DNA of 64,000 nucleotides from Streptomyces sp. NRRL S-31 (GCF_000718775.1 NZ_JOCB01000030.1:1-64000); one strand, 5' to 3'. Shown: positions 9,047 through 17,658, counted from the first letter of the stretch. A program made the numbers and translations. Notes: generated by a model from the sequence alone, not told the origin.

Positions 9047-9058
9047 GACAACGTTGTC
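9047..9058. promoter_or_regulatory. LacI-family-type operator upstream of the GH92 gene
   Basis: GACAACGTTGTC is a perfect 12-bp palindrome with the central CG of LacI/GalR operators. It sits 30 bases before the mannosidase start on the minus strand, where a bound repressor would block transcription. No LacI-family gene lies in the window, so the regulator would be encoded elsewhere. Confidence 0.6.
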
Positions 9059-9231
9059 AACTGCGGGCGCAGGAACCAGTAGGTGGTCAAGTGGTGCGTG
9101 ATGTCAAGGGTGTTGGCTGCGGCATTCAGGGACTTATGTCGCTGGTTCTTCCGGTGCGGCACTCTTCCGGCGCTCATATTTCCGGGAGGTCTCAACTCGG
9201 AAAAGACCGATCGTGAACCTTGCATTCGATC
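9059..9231. other. remaining non-coding spacer between the divergent GH92 and ngcE genes
   Basis: The 339-base gap between the two divergent genes (9018-9356) contains the LacI-type palindrome near the GH92 side and the ngcE promoter and operator near the other. In the stretch between them I see no open frame with a convincing start and no further clear motif. It is relatively A+T-rich for this genome, as expected of promoter DNA. Confidence 0.4.
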
Positions 9232-9263
9232 TTGTCCGCTGACCGTAAGTGGACTATACCTGT
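9232..9263 (+). promoter_or_regulatory. ngcE promoter with an overlapping DasR-like operator
   Basis: TTGTCC (9232-9237) and TATACC (9255-9260) are separated by 17 bases and form a plausible vegetative promoter. AGTGGACTATACCTGT (9248-9263) overlaps the -10. It matches 12 of 16 positions of the DasR consensus AGTGGTCTAGACCACT, the GlcNAc-responsive GntR operator. This is a fitting regulator for a chitooligosaccharide/GlcNAc transporter. The consensus is quoted from memory. Confidence 0.5.
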
Positions 9264-9356
9264 CGGCGTTTCCCGCACGACCCTGCACTACCCGACAGCG
9301 GTGCCGGGGAGGATCCGGTTCACCGCCTGAGTCCTGGAGAGGGCGAGGACTTGAGC

Positions 9357-10802
9357 ATGGGATCCACTGGGCACCACGGCGTTGAAGGTGTCGGCCGTCG
9401 TGATCTGATCAAGCGCTCGGCGGCGCTCGGTCTGGTCGCCGCGCCGGGGATGGGCCTGCTGTCCGCCTGCGCGAGCAGTGGCGGCGACGGACAGGACAAG
9501 GCCAAGGCGGGCAAGAAGACCGCCAAGAACCCGCTCGGGGTCAATGACGGCGCGGGCATGGAATTCGTCCTCTTCGACGGCGGCTTCGGCAAGGAGTACG
9601 CCGAGGACGCGGTCAAGATCTACCAGCACGACTTCCCCAAGGCCAAGGTGAAGTTCGCGGCCACGCAGAAGATCCAGTCCACGCTCCAGCCCCGCTTCAA
9701 CCAGGGCGACCCGCCGGACCTCATCGACAACTCCGGTGCCGAGCAGATGGACATGGGCGTCCTCGTCGGCAAGAACCAGCTCGCCGACCTCACCCCGCTG
9801 CTGGACGCGCCGTCGTACGACGACCCGGGCAAGAAGGTCCGCGACACGCTGCGCCCCGGCATCGTGGAGATGGGCCAGTTCGACGGCGACCCGGTCTGGA
9901 TCCTGTACTACGCCTACACGGTGTACGGCGTCTGGTACTCGCAGAAGGGGCTGGACTCGCTGGACGCGGCGTACCCCGAGACCTGGGACGAGATGCTCGC
10001 GCTGTGCGCGAAGGCCAAGAAGAAGGGCATCGCGGGCTGGACCTACGCGGGCAAGTACCCGTACTACATCCCCTTCTCGCTGTACCCGATGATCGGCAAG
10101 GTCGGCGGGCGCGAGGTGCTCGACGCCATCGACAACCTGGAGCCCGGCGCGTGGAAGCACCCGGCGGTCAAGGCGTGTTTCGAGGCGTACTACGAGCTGT
10201 ACAAGAAGGGCTACGTCCTCAAGGGCACCCCGGGCCTCGACCACATCCAGTCGCAGACCGCGTGGGCCAAGGGCAAGGCGCTGTTCCTGCCGAACGGCTC
10301 CTGGGTGGAGAACGAGTCGGCCAACGTGATCCCGGCCGACTTCGGCCTCGCCGTCTCCGCGCCCTCCGGGCTCGACGGCTCCGACAAGCTGCCGTTCGGC
10401 ACCATCTGGGCCTCGGGCGGTGAACCCTTCGTCGTCCCGGCCAAGGCGAAGAACTCCGAGGGCGGGATGGAGCAGCTGCGCATCATGCTCTCCGAGGCGT
10501 CCTCGAAGAACTTCACCGCCAAGGTGAAGTCGCTGACCGCGTTCAACGGCGGCACCACCGGCATCACCCTCACCCCGGGTCTGAAGTCGGGCGTGGCGGC
10601 CCTGGACAAGGCCGGGACCAACGTGGTGAACCCGCGGCTCCAGGACTGGTACGTGCAGCTCCAGAAGGAGAAGATCGGCGTGGCCGGCCTCGGCGAGATG
10701 ATGGCCGGCCGGCTCACCCCGGCCGAGGCGATCAAGAAGATCCAGGGCTTCGCCGACGAGGCGGCCAAGGACACCTCCATCAAGCACTACAAGCACCAGT
10801 AA
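9357..10802 (+). CDS. ngcE: GlcNAc/chitooligosaccharide ABC transporter substrate-binding lipoprotein NgcE
   Basis: This is a solute-binding lipoprotein of 481 residues. The N-terminus has a twin-arginine-like motif (GRRDLIKRSAALG) and a lipobox (LLSAC), so it is probably exported folded and anchored outside the membrane. The mature part is a CUT1-type sugar-binding fold (PDLIDNSGAEQMDMG; AKGKALFLPNGSWVEN). Its position ahead of two CUT1 permeases, a ROK regulator and xylFGH matches ngcE (SCO6005 in S. coelicolor from memory), which binds chitooligosaccharides. ATG 9357 has GGAGAGGG and GAGG boxes 8-20 bases upstream. An in-frame TTG at 9351 is less well placed. A DasR-like operator lies over the promoter. 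Confidence 0.9.
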   Translation: MGSTGHHGVEGVGRRDLIKRSAALGLVAAPGMGLLSACASSGGDGQDKAKAGKKTAKNPLGVNDGAGMEFVLFDGGFGKEYAEDAVKIYQHDFPKAKVKFAATQKIQSTLQPRFNQGDPPDLIDNSGAEQMDMGVLVGKNQLADLTPLLDAPSYDDPGKKVRDTLRPGIVEMGQFDGDPVWILYYAYTVYGVWYSQKGLDSLDAAYPETWDEMLALCAKAKKKGIAGWTYAGKYPYYIPFSLYPMIGKVGGREVLDAIDNLEPGAWKHPAVKACFEAYYELYKKGYVLKGTPGLDHIQSQTAWAKGKALFLPNGSWVENESANVIPADFGLAVSAPSGLDGSDKLPFGTIWASGGEPFVVPAKAKNSEGGMEQLRIMLSEASSKNFTAKVKSLTAFNGGTTGITLTPGLKSGVAALDKAGTNVVNPRLQDWYVQLQKEKIGVAGLGEMMAGRLTPAEAIKKIQGFADEAAKDTSIKHYKHQ

Positions 10803-10831
10803 TCCAGCGTTCCGACAGCACCGGAGTGGCG

Positions 10832-11758
10832 ATGCGGCACGGCAAGTACCGGTTCATCGTGGGGTTTCTGGCACTTCCCCTGGGACTGTACGCGCTCTTC
10901 GTGGTGTGGCCGTTCATCCAGTCCATCTACTACTCGTTCACGGACTGGACGGGCCTCAGCCCCGATTTCGAGATGGTCGGGTTCGACAACTACGAGAGGA
11001 TGCTCGACGACGACATCTTCTGGAAGTCGTTGCAGCACAGTCTGCTCTTCGCTCTCGTGCTGCCGGTGGTGACGATCGGACTGGCGCTGTTCTTCGCCTT
11101 CATGATCAATGTGGGCGGACGACGGAGAAAGGGCGGCCCCGTGATCTCCGGGGTCCGGGGCTCGTCCTTCTACAAGATCGTCTATTTCTTTCCGCAGGTG
11201 CTCTCGATCGCGATCGTCTCGCTGCTGTTCGCCTTCGCGTACAACCCGGACAGCGGCGCGATCAACTCGCTCCTGCGCGGCATCGGACTCGACGGCGTCC
11301 AGCCGCTGTGGCTGGGTGATCCGAACCTCGCGCTGTGGTGCGTGATGGCGGTGCTCGTGTGGTCCACGGTCGGCTTCTTCGTGGTGCTGTTCTCCGCGGG
11401 CATGGCCTCCATCCCCGCCGAGCTGTACGAGGCGGCGCTGCTGGACGGCGCGGGCCGGGCCACCACGTTCTTCCGCGTCACCCTGCCGCTGCTGTGGGAC
11501 ACCGTGCAGTCCGGCTGGGTCTACATGGGCATCCTCGCGCTCGGCGCGGAGTCGTTCGCGGTCGTGGGGATCATGACGACGGGACCGGGCGGGCCCGACT
11601 ACTCGACCACGGTGATGGTCCTGTACGTGTACCAGAAGGCGTTCCGGGACGGTCAGGCCGCCTACGCCACCACCATCGGCGTCGCCCTGCTGGTCGTCAC
11701 GCTCGCGTTCGCGGCGATCGTGATGCGGCTGGGCCGTCGCGAGCGGCTGGAGTTCTGA
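10832..11758 (+). CDS. ngcF: sugar ABC transporter permease NgcF
   Basis: This 308-residue CUT1 permease has six predicted membrane spans, starting with FLALPLGLYALFVVWPFI. The cytoplasmic EAA loop reads YEAALLDGAGRATTFFRVTLPLL (about residues 207-229), where a shared ATPase docks. ATG 10832 is preferred to GTG 10826 because GGAG lies at 10823-10826. It follows ngcE by 29 bases and precedes ngcG by 4, in one operon. No ATP-binding gene is present. CUT1 systems of Streptomyces are commonly energised by MsiK encoded elsewhere (family knowledge). Confidence 0.9.
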   Translation: MRHGKYRFIVGFLALPLGLYALFVVWPFIQSIYYSFTDWTGLSPDFEMVGFDNYERMLDDDIFWKSLQHSLLFALVLPVVTIGLALFFAFMINVGGRRRKGGPVISGVRGSSFYKIVYFFPQVLSIAIVSLLFAFAYNPDSGAINSLLRGIGLDGVQPLWLGDPNLALWCVMAVLVWSTVGFFVVLFSAGMASIPAELYEAALLDGAGRATTFFRVTLPLLWDTVQSGWVYMGILALGAESFAVVGIMTTGPGGPDYSTTVMVLYVYQKAFRDGQAAYATTIGVALLVVTLAFAAIVMRLGRRERLEF

Positions 11759-11762
11759 ACCG

Positions 11763-12692
11763 ATGAAGACGACCGAGACCCCCGTCCCGCAGCCGGCCGA
11801 GTCCGGCGCGACCGTCGCCGAGTTGGACGCGCACCCGGCCGCGCGCCGGCCCTCCGGGGGGAGGAAGGAGGGCGGCGTCCTCAACGTCTTCTCCCACGGC
11901 GTCCTCGTGATCTGGGCGATCATGGTGGTCATGCCGCTGGTGTGGGCGGTGATGACGTCGTTCAAGGACGACAGCTCCATCTTCGGCTCGCCCTGGTCCC
12001 TGCCGGACCGGCTGCACTTCGACAACTGGGCGCGGGCCTGGACCGACGCCAACATGAGCGACTACTTCCTGAACACCGTCCTGGTGGTCGGCGGCTCGCT
12101 CGTCGGCACCCTGGTGCTCGGCTCGATGGCGGCCTATGTGCTGGCCCGGTTCGACTTCCCGGGCAACCGCTTCATCTACTACCTGTTCGTCGGCGGCATG
12201 AGCTTCCCGATCATGCTCGCGCTGGTCCCGCTGTTCTACGTCGTGAACAACATGGGCATGCTCAACACGATCCACGGCCTGATCGTGGTCTACATCGCCT
12301 ACTCGCTGCCGTTCACGGTCTTCTTCCTCACGGCGTTCTTCCGCACCCTGCCCGCCTCGGTGGCGGAGGCCGCCTTCGTGGACGGCGCTTCGCACACGCG
12401 TACGTTCTTCCAGATCATGCTGCCCATGGCCAAACCCGGCCTGATCAGCGTGGGCATCTTCAACTTCCTCGGCCAGTGGAACCAGTACATGCTGCCCACG
12501 GTGCTGAACACCGACCCGGACAAGAAGGTCCTCACCCAGGGCCTGGTCCAGCTCGCGGTGAGCCAGGGGTACAAGGGCGACTGGTCCGGCCTGTTCGCGG
12601 GGCTGGTCATGGCGATGCTGCCGGTGCTCGCGGCGTACATCGTCTTCCAGCGCCAGGTGGTGCAGGGACTGACCGCGGGGGCGCTGAAGTAA
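11763..12692 (+). CDS. ngcG: sugar ABC transporter permease NgcG
   Basis: This is the second CUT1 permease of the NgcEFG importer, 309 residues long. A hydrophilic N-terminal tail of about 45 residues comes before the first span (VLVIWAIMVVMPLVWAVM). The EAA loop reads AEAAFVDGASHTRTFFQIMLPMAKPG at about residues 200-225. The C-terminus FQRQVVQGLTAGALK is typical of MalG-like subunits. It starts 4 bases after the ngcF stop and should be translated by the same ribosomes. A hairpin terminator follows at 12734. Confidence 0.9.
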   Translation: MKTTETPVPQPAESGATVAELDAHPAARRPSGGRKEGGVLNVFSHGVLVIWAIMVVMPLVWAVMTSFKDDSSIFGSPWSLPDRLHFDNWARAWTDANMSDYFLNTVLVVGGSLVGTLVLGSMAAYVLARFDFPGNRFIYYLFVGGMSFPIMLALVPLFYVVNNMGMLNTIHGLIVVYIAYSLPFTVFFLTAFFRTLPASVAEAAFVDGASHTRTFFQIMLPMAKPGLISVGIFNFLGQWNQYMLPTVLNTDPDKKVLTQGLVQLAVSQGYKGDWSGLFAGLVMAMLPVLAAYIVFQRQVVQGLTAGALK

Positions 12693-12733
12693 CCGCGGCC
12701 GCCGGTGGGGGCGACGCCCCGTGACCCGGTGCG

Positions 12734-12770
12734 CGCACACCGCTGCCGGGATGTCGGGGCGGTGTGCGTT
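12734..12770 (+). terminator. terminator of the ngcEFG operon
   Basis: A perfect 10-bp stem (CGCACACCGC at 12734-12743 with GCGGTGTGCG at 12759-12768) has a 15-base loop and is followed by TT. It lies 41 bases after the ngcG stop and before rok7B7, so it separates the two transcription units. Confidence 0.65.
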
Positions 12771-12898
12771 CCTGTGCCGGGGTACCCGGAAACGGTTCAA
12801 CCTCTTGACGGAAAGCGCCCCGAACGGCTCAGCTTAGAGTTCACTAGTTGGACATACACGGGGCCTCGCTGAAGCGGCCCCGCGCTCAGGAGGTCGTC

Positions 12899-14098
12899 GT
12901 GGAGACTCCAGGGTCGCAGTCGTCACTGCACCGGGCCAACCTGGAGCGGGTCGTCCGGGCCGTACGCCTGGCCGGGTCCCTCACGCAGGCGGAGATCGCG
13001 CGGACGACCGGACTGTCCGCCGCCACCGTCTCCAACATCGTGCGGGAGCTGAAGGACGGGGGGACCGTCGAGGTCACCCCCACATCGGCGGGCGGGCGGC
13101 GGGCCCGCAGCGTCAGCCTGAGCGGGGACGCCGGGATCGTCATCGGGGTCGACTTCGGCCACACCCACCTGCGGGTCGCGGTCGGGAACCTCGCCCACCA
13201 GGTGCTGGCCGAGGAGGCCGAGCCGCTGGACGTCGACGCCTCCGCCGCCCAGGGCTTCGACCGGGCCGAACAGCTGGTCGAGCGCCTGATCGCGGCGACC
13301 GGCGTGGACCGGACCAAGGTGGCCGGCGTGGGGCTCGGCGTGCCGGGCCCGATCGACGTCGAGTCCGGGACCCTCGGGTCCACCGCGATCCTGCCCGGCT
13401 GGGGCGGCACCAGGCCCGCCGAGGAGCTGCGCGAGCGGCTCGGGGTTCCCGTGCACGTGGACAACGATGCCAACCTCGGCGCCCTCGGCGAGCTGGTCTG
13501 GGGCAGCGGCAAGGGCGTGCGGGACCTGGCGTACATCAAGGTGGCGAGCGGTGTGGGCGCCGGCCTGGTGATCGACGGCACGATCTACCGCGGGCCCGGC
13601 GGCACGGCGGGCGAGATCGGCCACATCACCCTCGACGAGTCCGGGCCGGTCTGCCGCTGCGGCAACCGCGGCTGCCTGGAGACCTTCGCGGCGGCGCGCT
13701 ACGTGCTCCCGCTGCTCCAGCCCAGCCACGGCCCGGACCTGACGATGGAGGGCGTCGTACGGCTGGCCCGGGAGGGCGATCCGGGCTGTCGCCGGGTGAT
13801 CGCCGACGTCGGCCGCCACATCGGCAGCGGAGTGGCCAATCTCTGCAATCTGCTGAACCCGAGCCGGGTGGTCCTGGGCGGCGATCTCGCCGAGGCCGGT
13901 GAGCTGGTGCTCGGGCCGATCCGGGAGTCCGTCGGCCGCTACGCCATCCCCAGCGCCGCGCGTCAACTGTCCGTTCTCCCCGGAGCACTTGGGGGCCGCG
14001 CCGAGGTGCTCGGGGCGCTCGCCCTCGCCCTCAGCGAGATGGGCGATTCGACCCTTTTGGAGGGTGCGCTGCCCGCGACGGCCCCCGCCTTCACTTAG
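12899..14098 (+). CDS. rok7B7: ROK-family transcriptional regulator Rok7B7
   Basis: This 399-residue ROK regulator has an N-terminal winged helix-turn-helix at about residues 10-70 (GSLTQAEIARTTGLSAATVSNIVRE), followed by a sugar-kinase-like domain. ATP- and sugar-binding motifs are visible (GVDFGHTHLRVAVG; DNDANLGALGE; GPGGTAGEIGH), as is the ROK zinc motif CRCGNRGCLE near residue 250. GTG 12899 is chosen because AGGAGG (12888-12893) sits five bases upstream. An in-frame TTG at 12848 would add 17 residues with no ribosome site. In S. coelicolor the orthologue SCO6008 lies between ngcEFG and xylFGH and controls xylose transport, carbon repression and antibiotic onset (from memory). The same neighbourhood here supports the name. 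Confidence 0.92.
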   Translation: METPGSQSSLHRANLERVVRAVRLAGSLTQAEIARTTGLSAATVSNIVRELKDGGTVEVTPTSAGGRRARSVSLSGDAGIVIGVDFGHTHLRVAVGNLAHQVLAEEAEPLDVDASAAQGFDRAEQLVERLIAATGVDRTKVAGVGLGVPGPIDVESGTLGSTAILPGWGGTRPAEELRERLGVPVHVDNDANLGALGELVWGSGKGVRDLAYIKVASGVGAGLVIDGTIYRGPGGTAGEIGHITLDESGPVCRCGNRGCLETFAAARYVLPLLQPSHGPDLTMEGVVRLAREGDPGCRRVIADVGRHIGSGVANLCNLLNPSRVVLGGDLAEAGELVLGPIRESVGRYAIPSAARQLSVLPGALGGRAEVLGALALALSEMGDSTLLEGALPATAPAFT

Positions 14099-14104
14099 AA
14101 AACG

Positions 14105-14122
14105 GATGGCACCGTTGCCATC
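14105..14122 (+). terminator. weak hairpin after rok7B7
   Basis: GATGGCA and TGCCATC form a 7-bp stem with a 4-base loop, starting 6 bases beyond the rok7B7 stop and followed by TCGTTAA. It is short for a terminator but well placed between rok7B7 and xylF. Confidence 0.35.
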
Positions 14123-14140
14123 TCGTTAAGGATTTACTTC

Positions 14141-14169
14141 TTGACGTCGTACGCGTGGCCGAGTTGACT
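14141..14169 (+). promoter_or_regulatory. candidate xylF promoter
   Basis: TTGACG (14141-14146) is followed after 17 bases by TTGACT (14164-14169), which could act as a poor -10. The surrounding DNA (TTAAGGATTTACTTC) is unusually A+T-rich for this genome. The -35 is good; the -10 is uncertain. Confidence 0.3.
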
Positions 14170-14219
14170 TCCAGCCACCTCGGCCGCAACGACGCGGCCT
14201 CGTCAGGGAGGTTTCCAGA

Positions 14220-15341
14220 GTGAACACGCGCATGCGTCGTGCCGCCTTTGCTTTCTGTGCCACTGCCATGACCGTCTCGCTCGCCGCGTGCGGCAGCGCG
14301 AAGGAGTCCGGCGGCAACGGCGACAGCGGGAAGACGACGACCCACAAGGGTGACGACATCACCGTCGGTCTGCTCCTGCCGGAGAACCAGACCGCCCGCT
14401 ACGAGAAGTTCGACAAGCCGATCATCCAGAAGCAGATCGCGCAGCTGACGAACGGCAAGGGCAAGGTCGAGTACCTCAACGCCAAGCAGGACGCGACCCT
14501 CCAGTCGCAGCAGATCGACACGATGATCACCAAGAAGGTCGACGTGCTGATCCTGGACGCGGTCGACTACAAGGCGGTCGCCCAGGGCGTCAAGAAGGCC
14601 AAGGACGCCGGCATCCCGGTCGTCGCCTACGACCGCCTGGCCGAGGGCCCCATCTCCGCCTACACCTCGTTCGACAACGTCGAGGTCGGCAAGACGCAGG
14701 GTGAGGCCCTGCTGAAGGCCCTGGGCGACAAGGCCAAGTCCGGCAAGATCGTCATGATGAACGGCTCCGTGACCGACCCGAACGCCGCGCAGTTCAAGAA
14801 GGGCGCGCACGACGTCCTCGACGGCAAGGTGAACATCGGCAAGGAGTACGACACCAAGGAGTGGAAGCCGGAGAACGCCAACGCCAACATGGAGGGCGCC
14901 ATCTCCGCCCTCGGCAAGGACAAGATCGTCGGCGTCTACTCCGCCAACGACGGCATGGCGGGCGGCGTCATCACCGCGCTCAAGGGCGCGGGCCTCAAGA
15001 CCCTTCCCCCGGTCACCGGCCAGGACGCCGAGCTCGCGGGCGTGCAGCGCATCGTGACGGGCGAGCAGTACATGAGCGTCTTCAAGTCGTACCCGCAGGA
15101 GGCCGAGACCGTCGCCAAGATGGCCGTCTCGATCGCCAAGGACGGCAAGGTCGACAGCTCCCTCGACGCCAGCACCGTCGACAGCGGCACCGAGAAGGGC
15201 ATCCCGGCCGTCATCGTCCCGGTCGTCTCGCTGACGAAGGACAACATCCAGGACACGGTCGTCAAGCAGGGTTACTACACGATCGACGACATCTGCGCGG
15301 GCAAGTACAAGGCCGCCTGCGCCAAGATCGGCCTGAAGTAA
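14220..15341 (+). CDS. xylF: xylose ABC transporter substrate-binding lipoprotein
   Basis: This 373-residue periplasmic-binding-protein-like lipoprotein of the ribose/xylose (CUT2) family has a signal peptide with lipobox LAACG around residue 25. The repressor-like fold is evident: DDITVGLLLPENQTARYEKFDKP, VDVLILDAVDYKAVAQGVKKAK, IPVVAYDRLAEG, GVYSANDGMAGGVITALKGAG and VTGQDAELAGVQRIVTGEQYM. The sequence resembles E. coli XylF, and its place beside rok7B7 supports xylose. GTG 14220 has GGGAGG upstream. A strong stem-loop follows the gene and probably allows the binding protein to be made in excess of XylG and XylH. Confidence 0.92.
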   Translation: MNTRMRRAAFAFCATAMTVSLAACGSAKESGGNGDSGKTTTHKGDDITVGLLLPENQTARYEKFDKPIIQKQIAQLTNGKGKVEYLNAKQDATLQSQQIDTMITKKVDVLILDAVDYKAVAQGVKKAKDAGIPVVAYDRLAEGPISAYTSFDNVEVGKTQGEALLKALGDKAKSGKIVMMNGSVTDPNAAQFKKGAHDVLDGKVNIGKEYDTKEWKPENANANMEGAISALGKDKIVGVYSANDGMAGGVITALKGAGLKTLPPVTGQDAELAGVQRIVTGEQYMSVFKSYPQEAETVAKMAVSIAKDGKVDSSLDASTVDSGTEKGIPAVIVPVVSLTKDNIQDTVVKQGYYTIDDICAGKYKAACAKIGLK

Positions 15342-15422
15342 CACCCCCCGGGGGCCGTATCGTCCGCCCCCACCGGCCCGCACGGAGTCACGCGCGCACT
15401 GTCCGCGCGATCCGTGCCGGCA

Positions 15423-15476
15423 CGTCCGGCGCCCCGCCGCCGACAGCCCCGCAGCACAACGGCGGGGCGCCGGACG
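15423..15476 (+). terminator. 17-bp stem-loop between xylF and xylG
   Basis: Arms 15423-15439 and 15460-15476 are perfectly complementary over 17 bases (inner part GGCGCCCCGCCG with CGGCGGGGCGCC), with a 20-base loop. There is no U-tract. In binding-protein transport operons such intercistronic structures usually protect the upstream message and reduce read-through, which fits excess XylF over the membrane complex. Confidence 0.6.
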
Positions 15477-15546
15477 GAACGCCCCTCACTCTTCATGTTC
15501 AACCTCCCGCCGGGGTCAGGCTCGGGCGGCGAAGGAGATGGTTCAC

Positions 15547-16329
15547 GTGTCCGCTACGCCCGTGCTGGCGTTGCGCGGGGTCTCCAAGCGATTCGGTGCC
15601 GTCCAGGCGCTCACCGACGTAGAGCTTGAGGTCCACGCCGGAGAGGTGGTTGCCCTCGTCGGCGACAACGGCGCCGGCAAGTCCACCCTTGTCAAGACGA
15701 TCGCGGGCGTGCACCCCATCGATGACGGTGTCATCGAGTGGGAAGGCCGGCCCGTCACGGTCAACCGGCCGCACGACGCCCAGAGCCTGGGCATCGCGAC
15801 GGTCTACCAGGACCTCGCCCTGTGCGACAACATCGACGTCGTCGGCAACCTGTTCCTCGGCCGCGAGATCAAGCGCCGCGGTGTCCTGGACGAGGTCGAG
15901 ATGGAGCGCCGCTCGCGCGAACTGCTCCAGACGCTGTCCATCCGCATCCCCAGCGTGCGCATCCCGATCGCTTCGCTCTCCGGCGGTCAGCGCCAGGTCG
16001 TGGCCATCGCCCGCTCCATGCTCGGCGAGCCCAAGCTGGTCATCCTCGACGAGCCGACCGCCGCCCTCGGCGTCGAGCAGACCGCCCAGGTCCTCGACCT
16101 CGTCGAGCGGCTGCGCGAGCGCGGCCTCGCGGTCATCCTCATCAGCCACAACATGGCCGATGTGAAGGCCGTCGCGGACAAGGTCGCCGTACTGCGGCTC
16201 GGCCGCAACAACGGCGTGTTCGAGGTCAAGACCACCTCTCAGGAAGAGATCATCTCCGCCATCACCGGCGCCACGGACAACGCCGTGACCCGTCGTGCGG
16301 CGCGCACCACCGCGGAGGCTCAGCAGTGA
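15547..16329 (+). CDS. xylG: xylose ABC transporter ATP-binding protein (single ATPase domain)
   Basis: This 260-residue ABC ATPase has Walker A GDNGAGKST near residue 40, signature LSGGQRQVV near 140, Walker B LVILDEPTAAL and the switch His in LISHNMADV. The E. coli CUT2 ATPase XylG has two fused ATPase domains in about 500 residues. This one has a single domain, so the complex would use two copies. GTG 15547 is chosen because GAAGGAG (15531-15537) lies nine bases upstream; the in-frame ATG at 15538 directly abuts that box. Its stop overlaps the xylH GTG by four bases. Confidence 0.92.
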   Translation: MSATPVLALRGVSKRFGAVQALTDVELEVHAGEVVALVGDNGAGKSTLVKTIAGVHPIDDGVIEWEGRPVTVNRPHDAQSLGIATVYQDLALCDNIDVVGNLFLGREIKRRGVLDEVEMERRSRELLQTLSIRIPSVRIPIASLSGGQRQVVAIARSMLGEPKLVILDEPTAALGVEQTAQVLDLVERLRERGLAVILISHNMADVKAVADKVAVLRLGRNNGVFEVKTTSQEEIISAITGATDNAVTRRAARTTAEAQQ

Positions 16330-17606
16330 GCATCGACAAGTCCCAGACGGCGCCCGTCGAAGCGCCCGCCGTCGCGGCCGACGCCGCCCCCGCCGTCGAC
16401 CCCCGCCTCCTCGTGCGCGAACAGGGTTTCGCGGGCTACGTCACCGAGTTCAAGCGCAAGATGCGCGCCGGCGACCTCGGCGCCCTGCCGGTCGTGGTCG
16501 GCCTGATCGCCATCTGCGCGATCTTCCAGAGCCTGAACTCGGCCTTCCTCGGCGCGGAGAACCTCAACAACATCTTCGTCGCCATGGTGGCCACCGGCAT
16601 GATGTCGGTCGGCATCATCTTCGTGCTGCTGCTCGGCGAGATCGACCTCTCCGTCGGCTCCGTCTCCGGTGTCTCCTCGGCGATCACCGCCGTGATGAGC
16701 GTCACGCACGGAGTCAACGAGTGGCTCGCCGTCCTCGCCGCCCTCGCGGCCGGCGCGGTCATCGGCGCCCTGCACGGCTTCTTCTTCGCCCGGATCGGCG
16801 CGCCCGCGTTCGCGGTGACCCTGGCCGGCCTGCTGTTCTGGAACGGCTTCATGCTCCAGATCCTGGGCTCGAACGGCACCATCAACCTCGACGGCGACGG
16901 CGTGGTCGGCAAGCTCACCACGTACTACTTCTCGGACGTGGCCGCCGCCTACCTGCTGGCCCTCGTCGCGGTCGCCGGGTACTTCCTCTCGGCCTTCCTC
17001 GGCAACCGCCGCCGCGCCGCCGCGGGCATCCCGTCCCGCCCGCTCGGCGACATCGTGCTGCGCACCGTGCTGCTCGCGGTCCCCGCGTTCGCCGTCGCGA
17101 TCATGTTCAACCAGTACAAGGGCCTGCCGCTCGCGGTGCTGCTCTTCGCGATCGTCCTGGTCGGCAGCGACTTCGTGCTGCGCCGCACCGCCTACGGCCG
17201 CAAGGTCTTCGCGCTCGGCGGCAGCGTGGAGGCGTCCCGCCGCGCCGGCATCAACGTCACCATGGTGCGCGTCTCGGTCTTCGCCATCGCGGGCCTCTTC
17301 GCCTCGGTCGGCGGTCTGTTCTGGGCCTCCAAGATCGCTGCCGCCAACCAGAGCGCCGGCTCCGGCGACCTGCTGATGAACGTCATCGCCGCGGCCGTCA
17401 TCGGCGGCACCAGCCTCTTCGGCGGCCGGGGCCGCACCTGGAACGCGCTGCTCGGTGTCCTGGTGATCACGTCGATCCAGTACGGCCTCGCCCTCCAGGG
17501 CATCGCCACCCCGATCCAGTACATGATCACCGGCGGTGTGCTCCTCGCCACGGTCGTCATCGACTCGATCACCCGCAAGACCCAGAAGTCGGCCGGCCGC
17601 GCCTGA
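16326..17606 (+). CDS. xylH: xylose ABC transporter permease
   Basis: This 426-residue CUT2-type permease has a hydrophilic N-terminal stretch of about 55 residues (many Ala/Asp/Pro) followed by about ten membrane spans. The motifs [33 protein letters not shown] (the ATPase-facing loop, near residue 300) and [12 protein letters not shown] are hallmarks of RbsC/XylH proteins. Its GTG overlaps the xylG stop (GTGA), so the two are translationally coupled. A 13-bp hairpin 23 bases downstream ends the operon. Confidence 0.93.
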   Translation: MSIDKSQTAPVEAPAVAADAAPAVDPRLLVREQGFAGYVTEFKRKMRAGDLGALPVVVGLIAICAIFQSLNSAFLGAENLNNIFVAMVATGMMSVGIIFVLLLGEIDLSVGSVSGVSSAITAVMSVTHGVNEWLAVLAALAAGAVIGALHGFFFARIGAPAFAVTLAGLLFWNGFMLQILGSNGTINLDGDGVVGKLTTYYFSDVAAAYLLALVAVAGYFLSAFLGNRRRAAAGIPSRPLGDIVLRTVLLAVPAFAVAIMFNQYKGLPLAVLLFAIVLVGSDFVLRRTAYGRKVFALGGSVEASRRAGINVTMVRVSVFAIAGLFASVGGLFWASKIAAANQSAGSGDLLMNVIAAAVIGGTSLFGGRGRTWNALLGVLVITSIQYGLALQGIATPIQYMITGGVLLATVVIDSITRKTQKSAGRA

Positions 17607-17629
17607 GCGCGTCCGACGCGTCCCGCCCT

Positions 17630-17658
17630 TGCCCGGCACCGTCCCACGGTGCCGGGCA
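17630..17658 (+). terminator. terminator of the xylFGH operon
   Basis: A perfect 13-bp stem (TGCCCGGCACCGT with ACGGTGCCGGGCA) has a CCC loop. It starts 23 bases after the xylH stop. Streptomyces terminators often lack a U-tract, as here. Confidence 0.85.

Noticed and set aside
5205..9101. A plus-strand open frame of about 1300 codons antisense to the GH92 gene
   Set aside because: Its translation is Arg/Gly/Val-rich without any family motif. It mirrors codon bias of the real mannosidase on the other strand.
12848..12898. TTG 12848 as the rok7B7 start
   Set aside because: There is no ribosome site, while GTG 12899 has AGGAGG at the right distance and gives the conserved N-terminus.
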